Assembly (NCBI GenBank): GCA_902528375.1
Contig: CABZSS010000001.1
Coordinates: 1 to 64,000 of the forward strand
Direction: 5' to 3'
Source of the DNA: an uncultured Pelagibacteraceae bacterium
GTDB taxonomy: Bacteria; Pseudomonadota; Alphaproteobacteria; Pelagibacterales; Pelagibacteraceae
Length of the DNA: 64,000 nt
The notes under the pieces were generated by a model. It was given only the letters and a program-made list of their open reading frames with translations. It was not told the origin of the DNA and made no database searches. Shown one piece after another: positions 18,761 through 26,042 of the stretch (position 1 is its first letter; every line of letters starts with the position of its first letter). The translations under genes were made by a program, and so were the position numbers.

Positions 18761-19620
18761 AAATCTTCAATACGTTTGAATGATTTATTATTATTTATTG
18801 AGTTTATCAAACCATTTAATCTAATTTGGTATTTTGATTTAGTAACTTTATTACCAGAAATAGTATTAAGACAAATCCTAAAGATTATTCTTAATAAAGC
18901 AGGTAAAAACAGGATTAGAGCTGTTAATTTGCCGTATCTTTTTCTATAATAATAAAACTTTGACCAAATGAAATGCCATGAATACAGACTCTTAAGTTTA
19001 CTAAGTTCTTCTTCATTTTTTGTTTCAACAGATGTACCGATATCATGATATACTTTTTGAGAGTTTACTTGGTAAATCTTAAAGTTATTTTTATTTGATC
19101 TAAAACAATAATCAGTTTCTTCAAAATAAAGGAAGAAATTTTCATCAAATCCTCTATTTTTATCAAATACCTCAGAACAAAAAAACATTGCGGATCCACT
19201 TATTGACTCTATCAATCCATATTTTTCATTTATATTCGATTGCTTATGTGATTTCTCACTTACATTTTCAAATCTAGGTCCCAAAGCTCCAAATTTATCA
19301 TTTAATTCTTTTGCTGACTTATAAAAAACACTGATTAATTTATCATCAATTTTCTGCATATCTGGATTTAAAACAAAAAAGTATTTCGTAGTAACATGTC
19401 TCCTTGCTAGATTTATTGCACTTCCATATCCATTATTTTCAGAAAATATTATTTCTATTTTTTTTCCTAGTTTAGAAAGCTCAATTTCAATTGATTTATC
19501 TAAAGAGTTTTCAACTATTATTATTTTAATATTATTTGAAATATCCTTAATTAAATTAATTAATTTCTTTTTACTTTTATGTGAAACTATGACTATTGTA
19601 GTATTATTAGCAAAATTCAT
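18757..19620 (-). CDS. Family 2 glycosyltransferase (rhamnosyltransferase-like)
   Basis: The 287-residue protein has the GT2 N-terminus TIVIVSHKSKKKL, ENNGYGSAINLA (about residue 63) and LNPDM, the DxD-equivalent, then FLYFEETDYCFR, which are typical of WbbL-like rhamnosyltransferases. A basic, hydrophobic C-terminal segment (YGKLTALILFLPALLRIIFRI) may attach it to the membrane. It is convergent with glf and has its own promoter region only 12 bases from the end of the recombinase gene, so it may be read from the recombinase transcript. Donor sugar is unknown. Confidence 0.87.
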   Translation of the reverse strand: MNFANNTTIVIVSHKSKKKLINLIKDISNNIKIIIVENSLDKSIEIELSKLGKKIEIIFSENNGYGSAINLARRHVTTKYFFVLNPDMQKIDDKLISVFYKSAKELNDKFGALGPRFENVSEKSHKQSNINEKYGLIESISGSAMFFCSEVFDKNRGFDENFFLYFEETDYCFRSNKNNFKIYQVNSQKVYHDIGTSVETKNEEELSKLKSLYSWHFIWSKFYYYRKRYGKLTALILFLPALLRIIFRICLNTISGNKVTKSKYQIRLNGLINSINNNKSFKRIEDF

Positions 19621-19632
19621 TATATTTTTCTT

Positions 19633-20586
19633 TTATACCTTTATCTTATTCAGAGCATTATTCTTAAAGATATTTGCTTCTTTAATATATCTTCTTACCA
19701 TTTGAGTTGTTTTATGACCTGTCATAGCCATTATGCTTCTTTCGTCAGCGCCAGATTCAGCAGCTACCGTAGCAAATCCTGATCTTAAGCTATGCCCTGC
19801 AAAGTTTTTATTTTCGATACCTGCTAAATTTAAATATTCTTTCATTAATAAAACTACTGATTGATCTGTTAGTCTTTTATCCAATAATATTGAGCCTTTG
19901 GAAAATCTTCTAAAAATAGGTCCTGTTTTTACTTTTGATATTTCCAACCATTTTTTTAAACTGGTTACAGGGCAATAAGTTTCATTAGTAAAGTAGGGTA
20001 GGCCTTTAATCATTCCTTCTCCAAATTGATCTGTTTTTGATCTTCTAATGGTAATTTTGAGACCTTCAGGAACAAATTCTAAGTCCTCATGATCAATTGA
20101 AATCAACTCAGTTCTTCTAAATCCACCTCCAAACCCTACTAATATAATTGATCTATCTCTTAATTTTTTTATTTCTTCAATTTTTTGTTGATCAATTACA
20201 TTAACTATTGATTTTAAATGATTGATTAATATAGGTTTTTTTCCTTTCTGAAAGCTACCCTTAACCCTTTTTATACCTAATAAATTTTCAGTAATTATTG
20301 GATGTTTTGTATCTAAATAATGCCCTTTTAACTTATGAACCATACTTATTGATACCAATCTTCTTCTTAAAGTGCTTATTTTTGAATTTTTGGATAGATG
20401 AGTTAAGTAAATAGAGACTATCTTTGGCTCTGTTGGTAAAGAATTTAACCCATGTTTAGCGCAAAAAGCTCCAAAGTCTTTAAAATCTGACTTATAAGCT
20501 CTTAATGTATTATTTGCTTTTGAGCTTTTAAGATTATTTAAAGTTGCTTCATGAAGCGATTTAAGATCTGTTGTTAATTTATTCAT
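19633..20586 (-). CDS. Tyrosine recombinase / phage-type integrase
   Basis: From the ATG at 20586 the protein has 317 residues: an N-terminal SAM-like core-binding domain (to about residue 105) and a C-terminal catalytic domain with every active-site residue visible: Arg157 (GGGFRRTEL), Lys184 (RRSKTDQ), His265 and Arg268 (HSLRSG), His291 (TGHKT) and nucleophile Tyr300 (RRYIKEA). It should cut and rejoin DNA at a specific site. A TTG 18 bases upstream is an alternative start. A 13-base inverted repeat lies just upstream. The enzyme is intact, unlike many island-edge integrases; whether it is mobile or housekeeping is open. Confidence 0.92.
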   Translation of the reverse strand: MNKLTTDLKSLHEATLNNLKSSKANNTLRAYKSDFKDFGAFCAKHGLNSLPTEPKIVSIYLTHLSKNSKISTLRRRLVSISMVHKLKGHYLDTKHPIITENLLGIKRVKGSFQKGKKPILINHLKSIVNVIDQQKIEEIKKLRDRSIILVGFGGGFRRTELISIDHEDLEFVPEGLKITIRRSKTDQFGEGMIKGLPYFTNETYCPVTSLKKWLEISKVKTGPIFRRFSKGSILLDKRLTDQSVVLLMKEYLNLAGIENKNFAGHSLRSGFATVAAESGADERSIMAMTGHKTTQMVRRYIKEANIFKNNALNKIKV

Positions 20587-20588
20587 AA

Positions 20589-20621
20589 TTACTATTGATA
20601 ACAATTAATTATCATTAGTAA
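20589..20621. repeat. 13-bp inverted repeat with 7-base spacer, recombination-site-like
   Basis: Arms TTACTATTGATAA (20589-20601) and TTATCATTAGTAA (20609-20621) are inverted copies with one mismatch in 13, around the spacer CAATTAA. The layout (11-13-base arms, 6-8-base spacer, inner ATAA/TTAT ends) is that of crossover sites for tyrosine recombinases such as dif or loxP. It ends three bases from the recombinase ATG, so it could equally be an operator. Chance is less likely than usual because 12 of 13 pairs match, but the DNA is very A+T-rich. Confidence 0.5.
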
Positions 20622-20668
20622 TAATATAAGTCATTTAAGATGTCAAGTAAATAAGTTAATTTGTTTTT

Positions 20669-20833
20669 ATGTTAAAATATATAATTTTAGCTTTAGCTTT
20701 TATTGGAATAGTTTTTTTTGTGCTGTTTAAATTTGAAAAATTGGATAAGCCTGAGAAAAAGAAATCCATATATATTTTTATAGCAGTATTAATATTAAGC
20801 TTAGCTGGAGTTGTTTCATTATTGTACTTTTAG
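20669..20833 (+). CDS. Small two-helix membrane protein, unknown
   Basis: A 54-residue reading frame starts at ATG 20669 with two hydrophobic stretches (residues about 2-20 and 33-54) separated by a charged loop KFEKLDKPEKKKS. The hydrophobic pattern and charged cytoplasmic-type loop are those of a real small membrane protein rather than random A+T-rich DNA. No family recognised. It lies divergent from the recombinase and 62 bases before the structured RNA. No strong Shine-Dalgarno sequence is visible, which lowers confidence. Confidence 0.5.
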   Translation: MLKYIILALAFIGIVFFVLFKFEKLDKPEKKKSIYIFIAVLILSLAGVVSLLYF

Positions 20834-20895
20834 AGTTATTAACGTTATTCACACCTATCCTGTTTAATCGCTTAAAAAGTGATACATTCAACCTA

Positions 20896-21060
20896 AGTAG
20901 TTTGTTATTATGATATGAATTAAGGGGCAACCCTTAACTGGCCGACTGGGGAAAGGCCGAGAGGACCAAGCCCAGGGGGCAGAAAGTCTTACGGAGTAGC
21001 GCTAAAATCGTAGGGCGAAAGGCATGGCGGTAGCGCATACAACGACGTGCCAAAACTACT
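20896..21060 (+). ncRNA. Unrecognised G+C-rich structured RNA
   Basis: Bases 20921-21060 contain 79 G or C of 140 (56%), about double the surroundings, and are not coding. Ends AGTAGTTT (20896-20903) and AAACTACT (21053-21060) pair perfectly as a closing stem. Inside are TTAAGGG-GCAA-CCCTTAA (7 pairs, GNRA loop, 20919-20936 region), GGCC/GGCC, AGGAC/GTCTT, TACG/CGTA and GGCATG/CGTGCC helices. A TACATT hexamer at 20883-20888 could be a -10 element placing the start at the stem. I see no tmRNA, RNase P, SRP or known riboswitch motif. It may act in trans or as a leader of the ogt gene. Confidence 0.8.
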
Positions 21061-21102
21061 GTTCTTTGCACCGTAAAAAGTGCAAGGAAACAGGGGTTTT
21101 TT
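21059..21102 (+). terminator. Intrinsic terminator / possible attenuator before ogt
   Basis: CTTTGCAC (21064-21071) pairs with GTGCAAGG (21080-21087) and an outer helix CTGTT/AACAG extends it (21059-21063 with 21089-21093), followed by GGG and six T. The outer helix shares bases 21059-21060 with the closing stem of the structured RNA, so the two compete slightly. The U-tract ends four bases before the ogt ATG, and the only Shine-Dalgarno-like AAGGA is inside the hairpin. This fits either the 3' end of a stand-alone RNA or an attenuator. Confidence 0.7.
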
Positions 21103-21106
21103 CTTC

Positions 21107-21376
21107 ATGAAAGGTACTAAATTTCAATTACAAGTGTGGAATTATCTTAAAAAGATACCTAAAGGATCTGTAATAACATATAAACAAGTAGCTATGGCTA
21201 TAAATAAGCCAAAATCAGCTCGTGCGGTTGCTAATGCTTGTGCTAAAAACCCTTATGCTCCAAATATACCATGTCATAGGGTTATTAGGTCTGATGGAGG
21301 TCTTGGAGGTTATTCTGGGAGAGGTGGAGTTGCTCAAAAATTGAAATTACTAAGGTCAGAAAAGGTTAATATCTAG
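21107..21376 (+). CDS. Minimal methylated-DNA-protein-cysteine methyltransferase
   Basis: The 89-residue protein is the C-terminal DNA-binding and catalytic domain of Ogt/MGMT only: FQLQVWNYLKKIPKG, TYKQVA, the arginine-finger segment SARAVANACAKNP and the acceptor motif PCHRVIRSDG followed by LGGYSG. The active-site Cys is present, so it is not an alkyltransferase-like (Trp/Ala) protein. It repairs O6-alkylguanine in one suicidal transfer. The usual N-terminal domain is missing. An in-frame GTG at 21080 lies inside the terminator hairpin; I prefer the ATG at 21107. Expression would require read-through of that hairpin or an internal promoter. Confidence 0.85.
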   Translation: MKGTKFQLQVWNYLKKIPKGSVITYKQVAMAINKPKSARAVANACAKNPYAPNIPCHRVIRSDGGLGGYSGRGGVAQKLKLLRSEKVNI

Positions 21377-21786
21377 GCTTTTTTACACTAAAAAACTCAA
21401 TAAAATCAACATTTTTTGTATATTCACGCTATTAGTAGATAAAATTTAAAGATTCAACGATCAGTTGCACCATTTAAAGAGCAATTCTCAAAATAGACCC
21501 CTCTATGGCCGTTTAAATAGCATATTCATTATCTGCATTGCTCTCATATTAAGTAATATCAATATTTTTGGACATCCCCTTTTTTCAATTTTTTATTGCT
21601 TTTAAGCTGCTATTAATGGTTATATTGCTCGTTTTCTTAATTTTTAACTTTTTTTTATTTATATTTAGTAATTTTTTACCTATCTTACTCTATATTTTAT
21701 ATAATTAATAATATCTTATAATATCAACGTTTTACCAGTATATATTAAAGTATTACTTTAATTATTAGTAAACTTTTAAGACCTAT
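21377..21786. other. 410-base gap, no gene recognised
   Basis: This is the longest gap without a recognisable gene. It lies between the convergent ogt-like gene and an EamA transporter gene. It is T-rich and has no credible reading frame. GAGCAAT at 21479-21485 is inverted as ATTGCTC at 21537-21543 and again at 21624-21630. A TTACT...AGTAA dyad lies at 21753-21771. No tRNA, riboswitch or strong terminator was seen. It may be a decayed gene or island scar. Confidence 0.5.
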
Positions 21787-22638
21787 TTATTTAAGCTTTT
21801 TAACAATGTTTTCTCTTCTTGATATATAAACACCACTAAGAATAATTATAAATAAACCTGAGAAAGTCCATTTATCTGGAAAATCACTAAAGAAATAATA
21901 ACCTATAATTATATTTGTAACTATCTCAAAATAACTAAATGGAGCTAATTTCGAGGCATCTGCGTACTTAAGAGACAATATAATAAATAAATGACCTATA
22001 CATGCAAATATTCCAATAGCCGCCATCATCGACCATTGATTTAAGTTAGGTTTAATCCATACGAAAGGCATAAAAAATGAGATTATTATGGCCCCTACTA
22101 CACCAGTTAATAGTAAAGTTAATAACGGATTATCAGATGAACTTAGTTTTCGTGTAATTATCAAATAGAAACCATACATAACTCCAGTTCCTAAAGCTGC
22201 TAAACTTGCCAAGTTTATTTCTACGTATCCTGGTCTAATTACTACCATTGATCCAATAAAACCAATTATAACTGCAGACCATCTTCTAAAACCAACTTTC
22301 TCACCTAAAAAAATTGGAGAAAATGCTGTAACAATTAAAGGGGCAATAAAAGCCAATGTAAGAGCCTTTGCCAAAGAAATTATTGAAATTGAATAAAAAA
22401 AACAAACATTTGCAGTCAATAAAATTAAACCTCTAATAAGTTGTAGTTTAGGTTTGTCAGTCCAAACGAGGTTTTTTTTAAAAAAAAAAAACATTACAGG
22501 CAATGTAAATGCCACTGTGAAGAAGTATCTTGCCCACGTAATTTGTAAAACTGGAAGATCAGAACTGAGATATTTAGCCAAACCATCCATTATGGGGAGC
22601 ATTACCCACGCTAATAGATTAAAAATAATAGCTTTCAT
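21787..22638 (-). CDS. EamA/DMT-family transporter
   Basis: The 283-residue protein has about ten hydrophobic segments in two repeated EamA halves (first half with WARYFFTVAFTLP and NVCFFYSISIISLAKALTLAFIAPLIV, given in pieces; second with PFSYFEIVTNIIIGYYFF). DMT transporters export or import metabolites; substrate is unknown. It lies 11 bases downstream of an AEC-family transporter gene, probably cotranscribed with it and hom. No odd feature seen. Confidence 0.87.
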   Translation of the reverse strand: MKAIIFNLLAWVMLPIMDGLAKYLSSDLPVLQITWARYFFTVAFTLPVMFFFFKKNLVWTDKPKLQLIRGLILLTANVCFFYSISIISLAKALTLAFIAPLIVTAFSPIFLGEKVGFRRWSAVIIGFIGSMVVIRPGYVEINLASLAALGTGVMYGFYLIITRKLSSSDNPLLTLLLTGVVGAIIISFFMPFVWIKPNLNQWSMMAAIGIFACIGHLFIILSLKYADASKLAPFSYFEIVTNIIIGYYFFSDFPDKWTFSGLFIIILSGVYISRRENIVKKLK

Positions 22639-22649
22639 TTATATTTGAA

Positions 22650-23546
22650 TTAATTGAAATATTTTAAAGCAAAGAATACTACAATAGGAATAGTTATAAA
22701 CGACATTAAAGTTGATGTAACAATTGTACTAGCAATACTATCAACAATTTTTTTGGGAGAATACATGCTTCCAACTAAATAGTTTAATATAGCACTAGGC
22801 ATAGCACTTTGTATTAAAAGTACACCTGCTGGAAATCCTGAAAGATCAAAATAATAAATAACAGTAAAGCCTATAATTGGTCCTATTATAACTCTTAAAA
22901 ACGAGAATATAATAGAGTCTCGAAAAGAAAATTTAAACCTTGTTAATGCAATACCTAAAGACATCAATACTAAAAAAATAGTTGCGTAAGTTAAAAGAAA
23001 AGTTGTGTTTTCAAGAAATAAAGGTGTTTTGATATCAAAGTATAGAAAAAAAACAGAGACTATAATTGCGTATACAGGTGGACTTTTAATAAGAATATCA
23101 AATGAAAATTTTTTTTTAGCTAAAAAAACACCCAAAGTGAAGTGGAATAGAATAATTACAGATGCAACAGCTGATGCTACTCCTAGTCCTTGAGTTCCAT
23201 ATGCGAAAAGGCAAATCGGAACCCCCATATTACCGGTATTTGGAAGAATTAACGGCGGTAACTCCATACTTAAGTCTTTTTTAAGAAGAAAAAGAAATAT
23301 AAGCCCTATTACTGCAAAACCACCAATCATTAGAATAGCATATGCAAAGTAATGAATAAAAATACTTAGAGTTATGCCTGTTGTTGTAACAGTATAAAAA
23401 ATCATTGCTGGAGTACCAATATTTCCGGCAAAATTTGTTATAAAATTAGTGTCAAATTTTGGATTTTTTTTACCTAAATAGTAGCCAATACCTATGACAA
23501 AAAAAACTGGAAAAATAACTTCAAATATTTTTACGTATATTTCCAT
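22650..23546 (-). CDS. AEC-family (auxin efflux carrier-like) permease
   Basis: The 298-residue protein has about ten membrane segments and the AEC-family features: VFFVIGIGYYLGKK at the start, LILPNTGNMGVPICLFAYG (the N-terminal repeat's GNxG motif, about residue 100) and the C-terminal QSAMPSAILNYLVG. Bacterial members carry organic or amino acids such as malate. Its first base overlaps the last base of hom, implying cotranscription. Substrate cannot be assigned; a link to threonine/homoserine export would be speculation from position only. Confidence 0.87.
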   Translation of the reverse strand: MEIYVKIFEVIFPVFFVIGIGYYLGKKNPKFDTNFITNFAGNIGTPAMIFYTVTTTGITLSIFIHYFAYAILMIGGFAVIGLIFLFLLKKDLSMELPPLILPNTGNMGVPICLFAYGTQGLGVASAVASVIILFHFTLGVFLAKKKFSFDILIKSPPVYAIIVSVFFLYFDIKTPLFLENTTFLLTYATIFLVLMSLGIALTRFKFSFRDSIIFSFLRVIIGPIIGFTVIYYFDLSGFPAGVLLIQSAMPSAILNYLVGSMYSPKKIVDSIASTIVTSTLMSFITIPIVVFFALKYFN

Positions 23547-24838
23547 TACTTAAAAAGTCTTAATAAAACAGGTTTTTTAAGAACATTTTTGTTTTTTTGT
23601 AATGATCTTAAACATCTATCCGAGTTTATTTGTTTAGTTGCATGTGTAATAATAACTATAGAAGCAGTTTTGTTTTTATTGTTCGGAATTTGTATTAGTC
23701 TCTGAATAGAAATCTTATTATAAGCTAAATTTTTTGTGATTTGTGATAAAACTCCGGGTTTGTCTTTTACTTCAAAACGAATATACAAAGAATTTTCATA
23801 GTTTTTTAGATCATAACTCTTAATTTTATTTCGTTTTGTATTTGGGATACCAAAAGGATATTTAATATTTCCTCTCAAAATTGACATTAAATCTGACATT
23901 AGCGCCGATGATGTAGGCTCAGGCCCTGCCCCTTCACCTTGCAAAACACTCTCACCGACTGGTTTTCCCTCTAATATTACTGCATTCATTACACCACCTA
24001 CATTTCCAATGTATGTATTCTTTTTGACCAAACACGGATGAACTCTTTCAAAAAGCCTATTATTAATGATTTCTGTGATACCTAATAATTTTATTCTAAG
24101 ATTTAATTGATTTGCTATTTCAAAATCATTCGGTTCTATATTTTCTATTCCTTCCATTAAAGAAACTGAATTTGACAAACGTTTATTAAATGTTAAAGCA
24201 GATAGAATTTTAACTTTAGCAAGGGCGTCATACCCATTTAAATCTAATTTTGGATTACCTGGTTCGGCATAGCCCATTTTTTGGGCTTTTGTTAGGACAT
24301 TTTTAAAATTATCTTTTGTTTTTTCCATCTCAGATAATATGTAATTACATGTTCCGTTCAATATTCCATAGACTTTTGTAATGTGATTGGTTGCAAGACT
24401 ATCTTTAATTGTTCTAAGAATTGGAATACCACCTCCAACTGATGCTTCAAACTCCAAATTTACTCTTTTACTTTCAGCAATAGAAGAAAGTTTATCACCA
24501 TGTTTTGATATTAAGGCTTTGTTGGGTGTTATAACATGAATTTTCCTATTTAAAGCAAACTCAACACATCTTTTTGACATTCCATCTGATAATCCAATGC
24601 ATTCAAACAAAATATCAACTTGTTTATTCTTAAGCATTTTAATTGGATCTTTAAAAAAAATTTTTTTATTTATTTGGTATCGTCTTTTTTTATTTTTATT
24701 TCTAGCTGATAAACCAACAATTTTTATTTTCTTTCCCGTTAAAAGTTGAATAGTTTTTTGATTTCTTTTAAGTTCATTATAAAGAAAAATTCCTATTTGT
24801 CCTAAACCTACAATTGCTATATTAAACTCTTTTTTCAT
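23546..24838 (-). CDS. hom: Homoserine dehydrogenase
   Basis: Hom reduces aspartate semialdehyde to homoserine for threonine and methionine synthesis. The 430-residue protein has the NAD(P)-binding GLGQIG motif (about residues 11-16), NGTCNYILSEME and the catalytic region GYAEPGNPKLDLNGYDALAK, plus a C-terminal ACT domain (about 347-425) that normally mediates threonine inhibition. Not fused to aspartokinase. Its ATG overlaps the stop of a tiny lipoprotein gene (TAATG). Homoserine would feed MetY, encoded nearby. Confidence 0.95.
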   Translation of the reverse strand: MKKEFNIAIVGLGQIGIFLYNELKRNQKTIQLLTGKKIKIVGLSARNKNKKRRYQINKKIFFKDPIKMLKNKQVDILFECIGLSDGMSKRCVEFALNRKIHVITPNKALISKHGDKLSSIAESKRVNLEFEASVGGGIPILRTIKDSLATNHITKVYGILNGTCNYILSEMEKTKDNFKNVLTKAQKMGYAEPGNPKLDLNGYDALAKVKILSALTFNKRLSNSVSLMEGIENIEPNDFEIANQLNLRIKLLGITEIINNRLFERVHPCLVKKNTYIGNVGGVMNAVILEGKPVGESVLQGEGAGPEPTSSALMSDLMSILRGNIKYPFGIPNTKRNKIKSYDLKNYENSLYIRFEVKDKPGVLSQITKNLAYNKISIQRLIQIPNNKNKTASIVIITHATKQINSDRCLRSLQKNKNVLKKPVLLRLFK

Positions 24839-24996
24839 TAGTCTATATCTGGGTAATCTTTAATGTTTCCATTATTTTCAATCAAAACTCTAAACTCTTC
24901 AAAAGTCATTTTTTTATTAATGTCGATAACCTCTGTCTTAAGGTTCTGTTTACTACATGAAATTAGAAAAATTAACATCATTAAAAAGAATCTCAT
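24838..24996 (-). CDS. Small lipoprotein, 52 residues, unknown
   Basis: An unlisted-size gene fills the 150-base space between argC and hom exactly: ATG at 24996 overlaps the argC stop (ATGA) and its TAA overlaps the hom ATG. The peptide MRFFLMMLIFLISCSKQ has a clear lipoprotein signal with Cys14, then a short hydrophilic tail containing MTFEEFRVLIENNG. Exact stop-start overlaps on both sides are strong evidence of a real gene. No family recognised; it would be a tiny lipid-anchored envelope protein. Confidence 0.75.
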   Translation of the reverse strand: MRFFLMMLIFLISCSKQNLKTEVIDINKKMTFEEFRVLIENNGNIKDYPDID

Positions 24997-26009
24997 TTTA
25001 AACCCTCGTTTAATTTAAAATTATAGATAAGATTTAAATTTTGAACAGCTTGTCCTGCTCCACCTTTTATCAAATTGTCTATGCTGCTAAGAATAATTAA
25101 TTTTTTCTTATCTTTAGATTTACAAACTGATATCTGACAATTATTTGTGTTTATAACATCATTTGTGCTTAGAGCTTTATTCTTCAATATTTTTATAAAT
25201 TTATGATTCATATAAAATCTTTTTAATTCACTGTATATCTTATTCAAATTTGCTTTGCTTTTATAATTTAAATAAATAGTTGATAAAATCCCTCGGAACA
25301 TAGGTAGTATATGAGGAGTAAAAGTAAATTCTATGTTATTTTTAATAAAGCTCAATTCCTGCTGAATTTCTGCATTATGTCTATGAGAACCTATTCCATA
25401 AGCGCTAGTAGAGCCATATAGATTTTTATTCTTGAATTTCTTATGAACGCCACGACCAGCTCCAGAAAAACCTGATTTTGAGTCAATAATAATACCCTTG
25501 AAATCGATTAAATTTTTTTTGATTAAAGGAAATAACGGTAAAATTATAGACGTAGGATAACAGCCTGGACAAGCTATAATTTTTGCTTTTGATAAATTTT
25601 TCTCATTGATTTCAGATAAGCCATAAACACTTTTCTTTAGATTATTTAAAGATATATGTTTAATCCCATAGTATTTGTCATATATTTTTGCATTCTTTAA
25701 TCTAAAGTCAGCTGATAGATCAATCATGATATTGTTTTTTAATAGTTTATTCGCAATTTTTTGAGACTCGCCATTAGGCAAGGATGTAAATATAACATCC
25801 ACATCTTTAAATAATTTATAATTAATCTTGATTATCTTTGGTAACTTATATTTTTTTAAATTTTTATCATAATAAGAAATATTTTTACCAACAGATGTAT
25901 TACCACAAAGATATTTTATTTTAACATTTTTGTGTTTACATAGGAGTTTTACCAACTGAGTTCCAATATAACCCGTTGAGCCCGCAATTAATACATTAAG
26001 TTTGTCCAT
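24993..26009 (-). CDS. argC: N-acetyl-gamma-glutamyl-phosphate reductase
   Basis: ArgC performs the third step of arginine synthesis. The 338-residue protein has the NADP-binding AGSTGYIGTQL (about residues 9-19) and the catalytic Cys150 in ACPGCYPTS. Later segments FSGAGRG and ILPMFRGILSTIY fit the type 1 family. It is encoded just downstream of rpsI (33 bases) and overlaps the small lipoprotein gene. rplM-rpsI-argC order is common in alphaproteobacteria. Confidence 0.95.
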   Translation of the reverse strand: MDKLNVLIAGSTGYIGTQLVKLLCKHKNVKIKYLCGNTSVGKNISYYDKNLKKYKLPKIIKINYKLFKDVDVIFTSLPNGESQKIANKLLKNNIMIDLSADFRLKNAKIYDKYYGIKHISLNNLKKSVYGLSEINEKNLSKAKIIACPGCYPTSIILPLFPLIKKNLIDFKGIIIDSKSGFSGAGRGVHKKFKNKNLYGSTSAYGIGSHRHNAEIQQELSFIKNNIEFTFTPHILPMFRGILSTIYLNYKSKANLNKIYSELKRFYMNHKFIKILKNKALSTNDVINTNNCQISVCKSKDKKKLIILSSIDNLIKGGAGQAVQNLNLIYNFKLNEGLK

Positions 26010-26042
26010 AAATTATTATAACAGTTGATTGTAAAAAAGTAA

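Noticed and set aside
13504-20621. Integrated element with tRNA-Glu as attachment site
   Set aside because: No second copy of the tRNA-Glu 3' end was seen near the recombinase or the gap after ogt, so target-site duplication is not supported.
20896-21106. Structured RNA as tmRNA, RNase P RNA, SRP RNA or 6S RNA
   Set aside because: No GGATTCGACG or T-arm/CCA for tmRNA, no GAGGAAAGTCC or ACAGAA cores for RNase P, no GGAAGGAAGCAGC-like SRP domain IV, and several separate hairpins rather than the single long hairpin of 6S.
21753-21771. TTACT...AGTAA dyad as a second recombination core site
   Set aside because: Only the five outer bases per arm match the dyad at 20589-20621; in such A+T-rich DNA this is weak, so it is mentioned but not annotated as a site.
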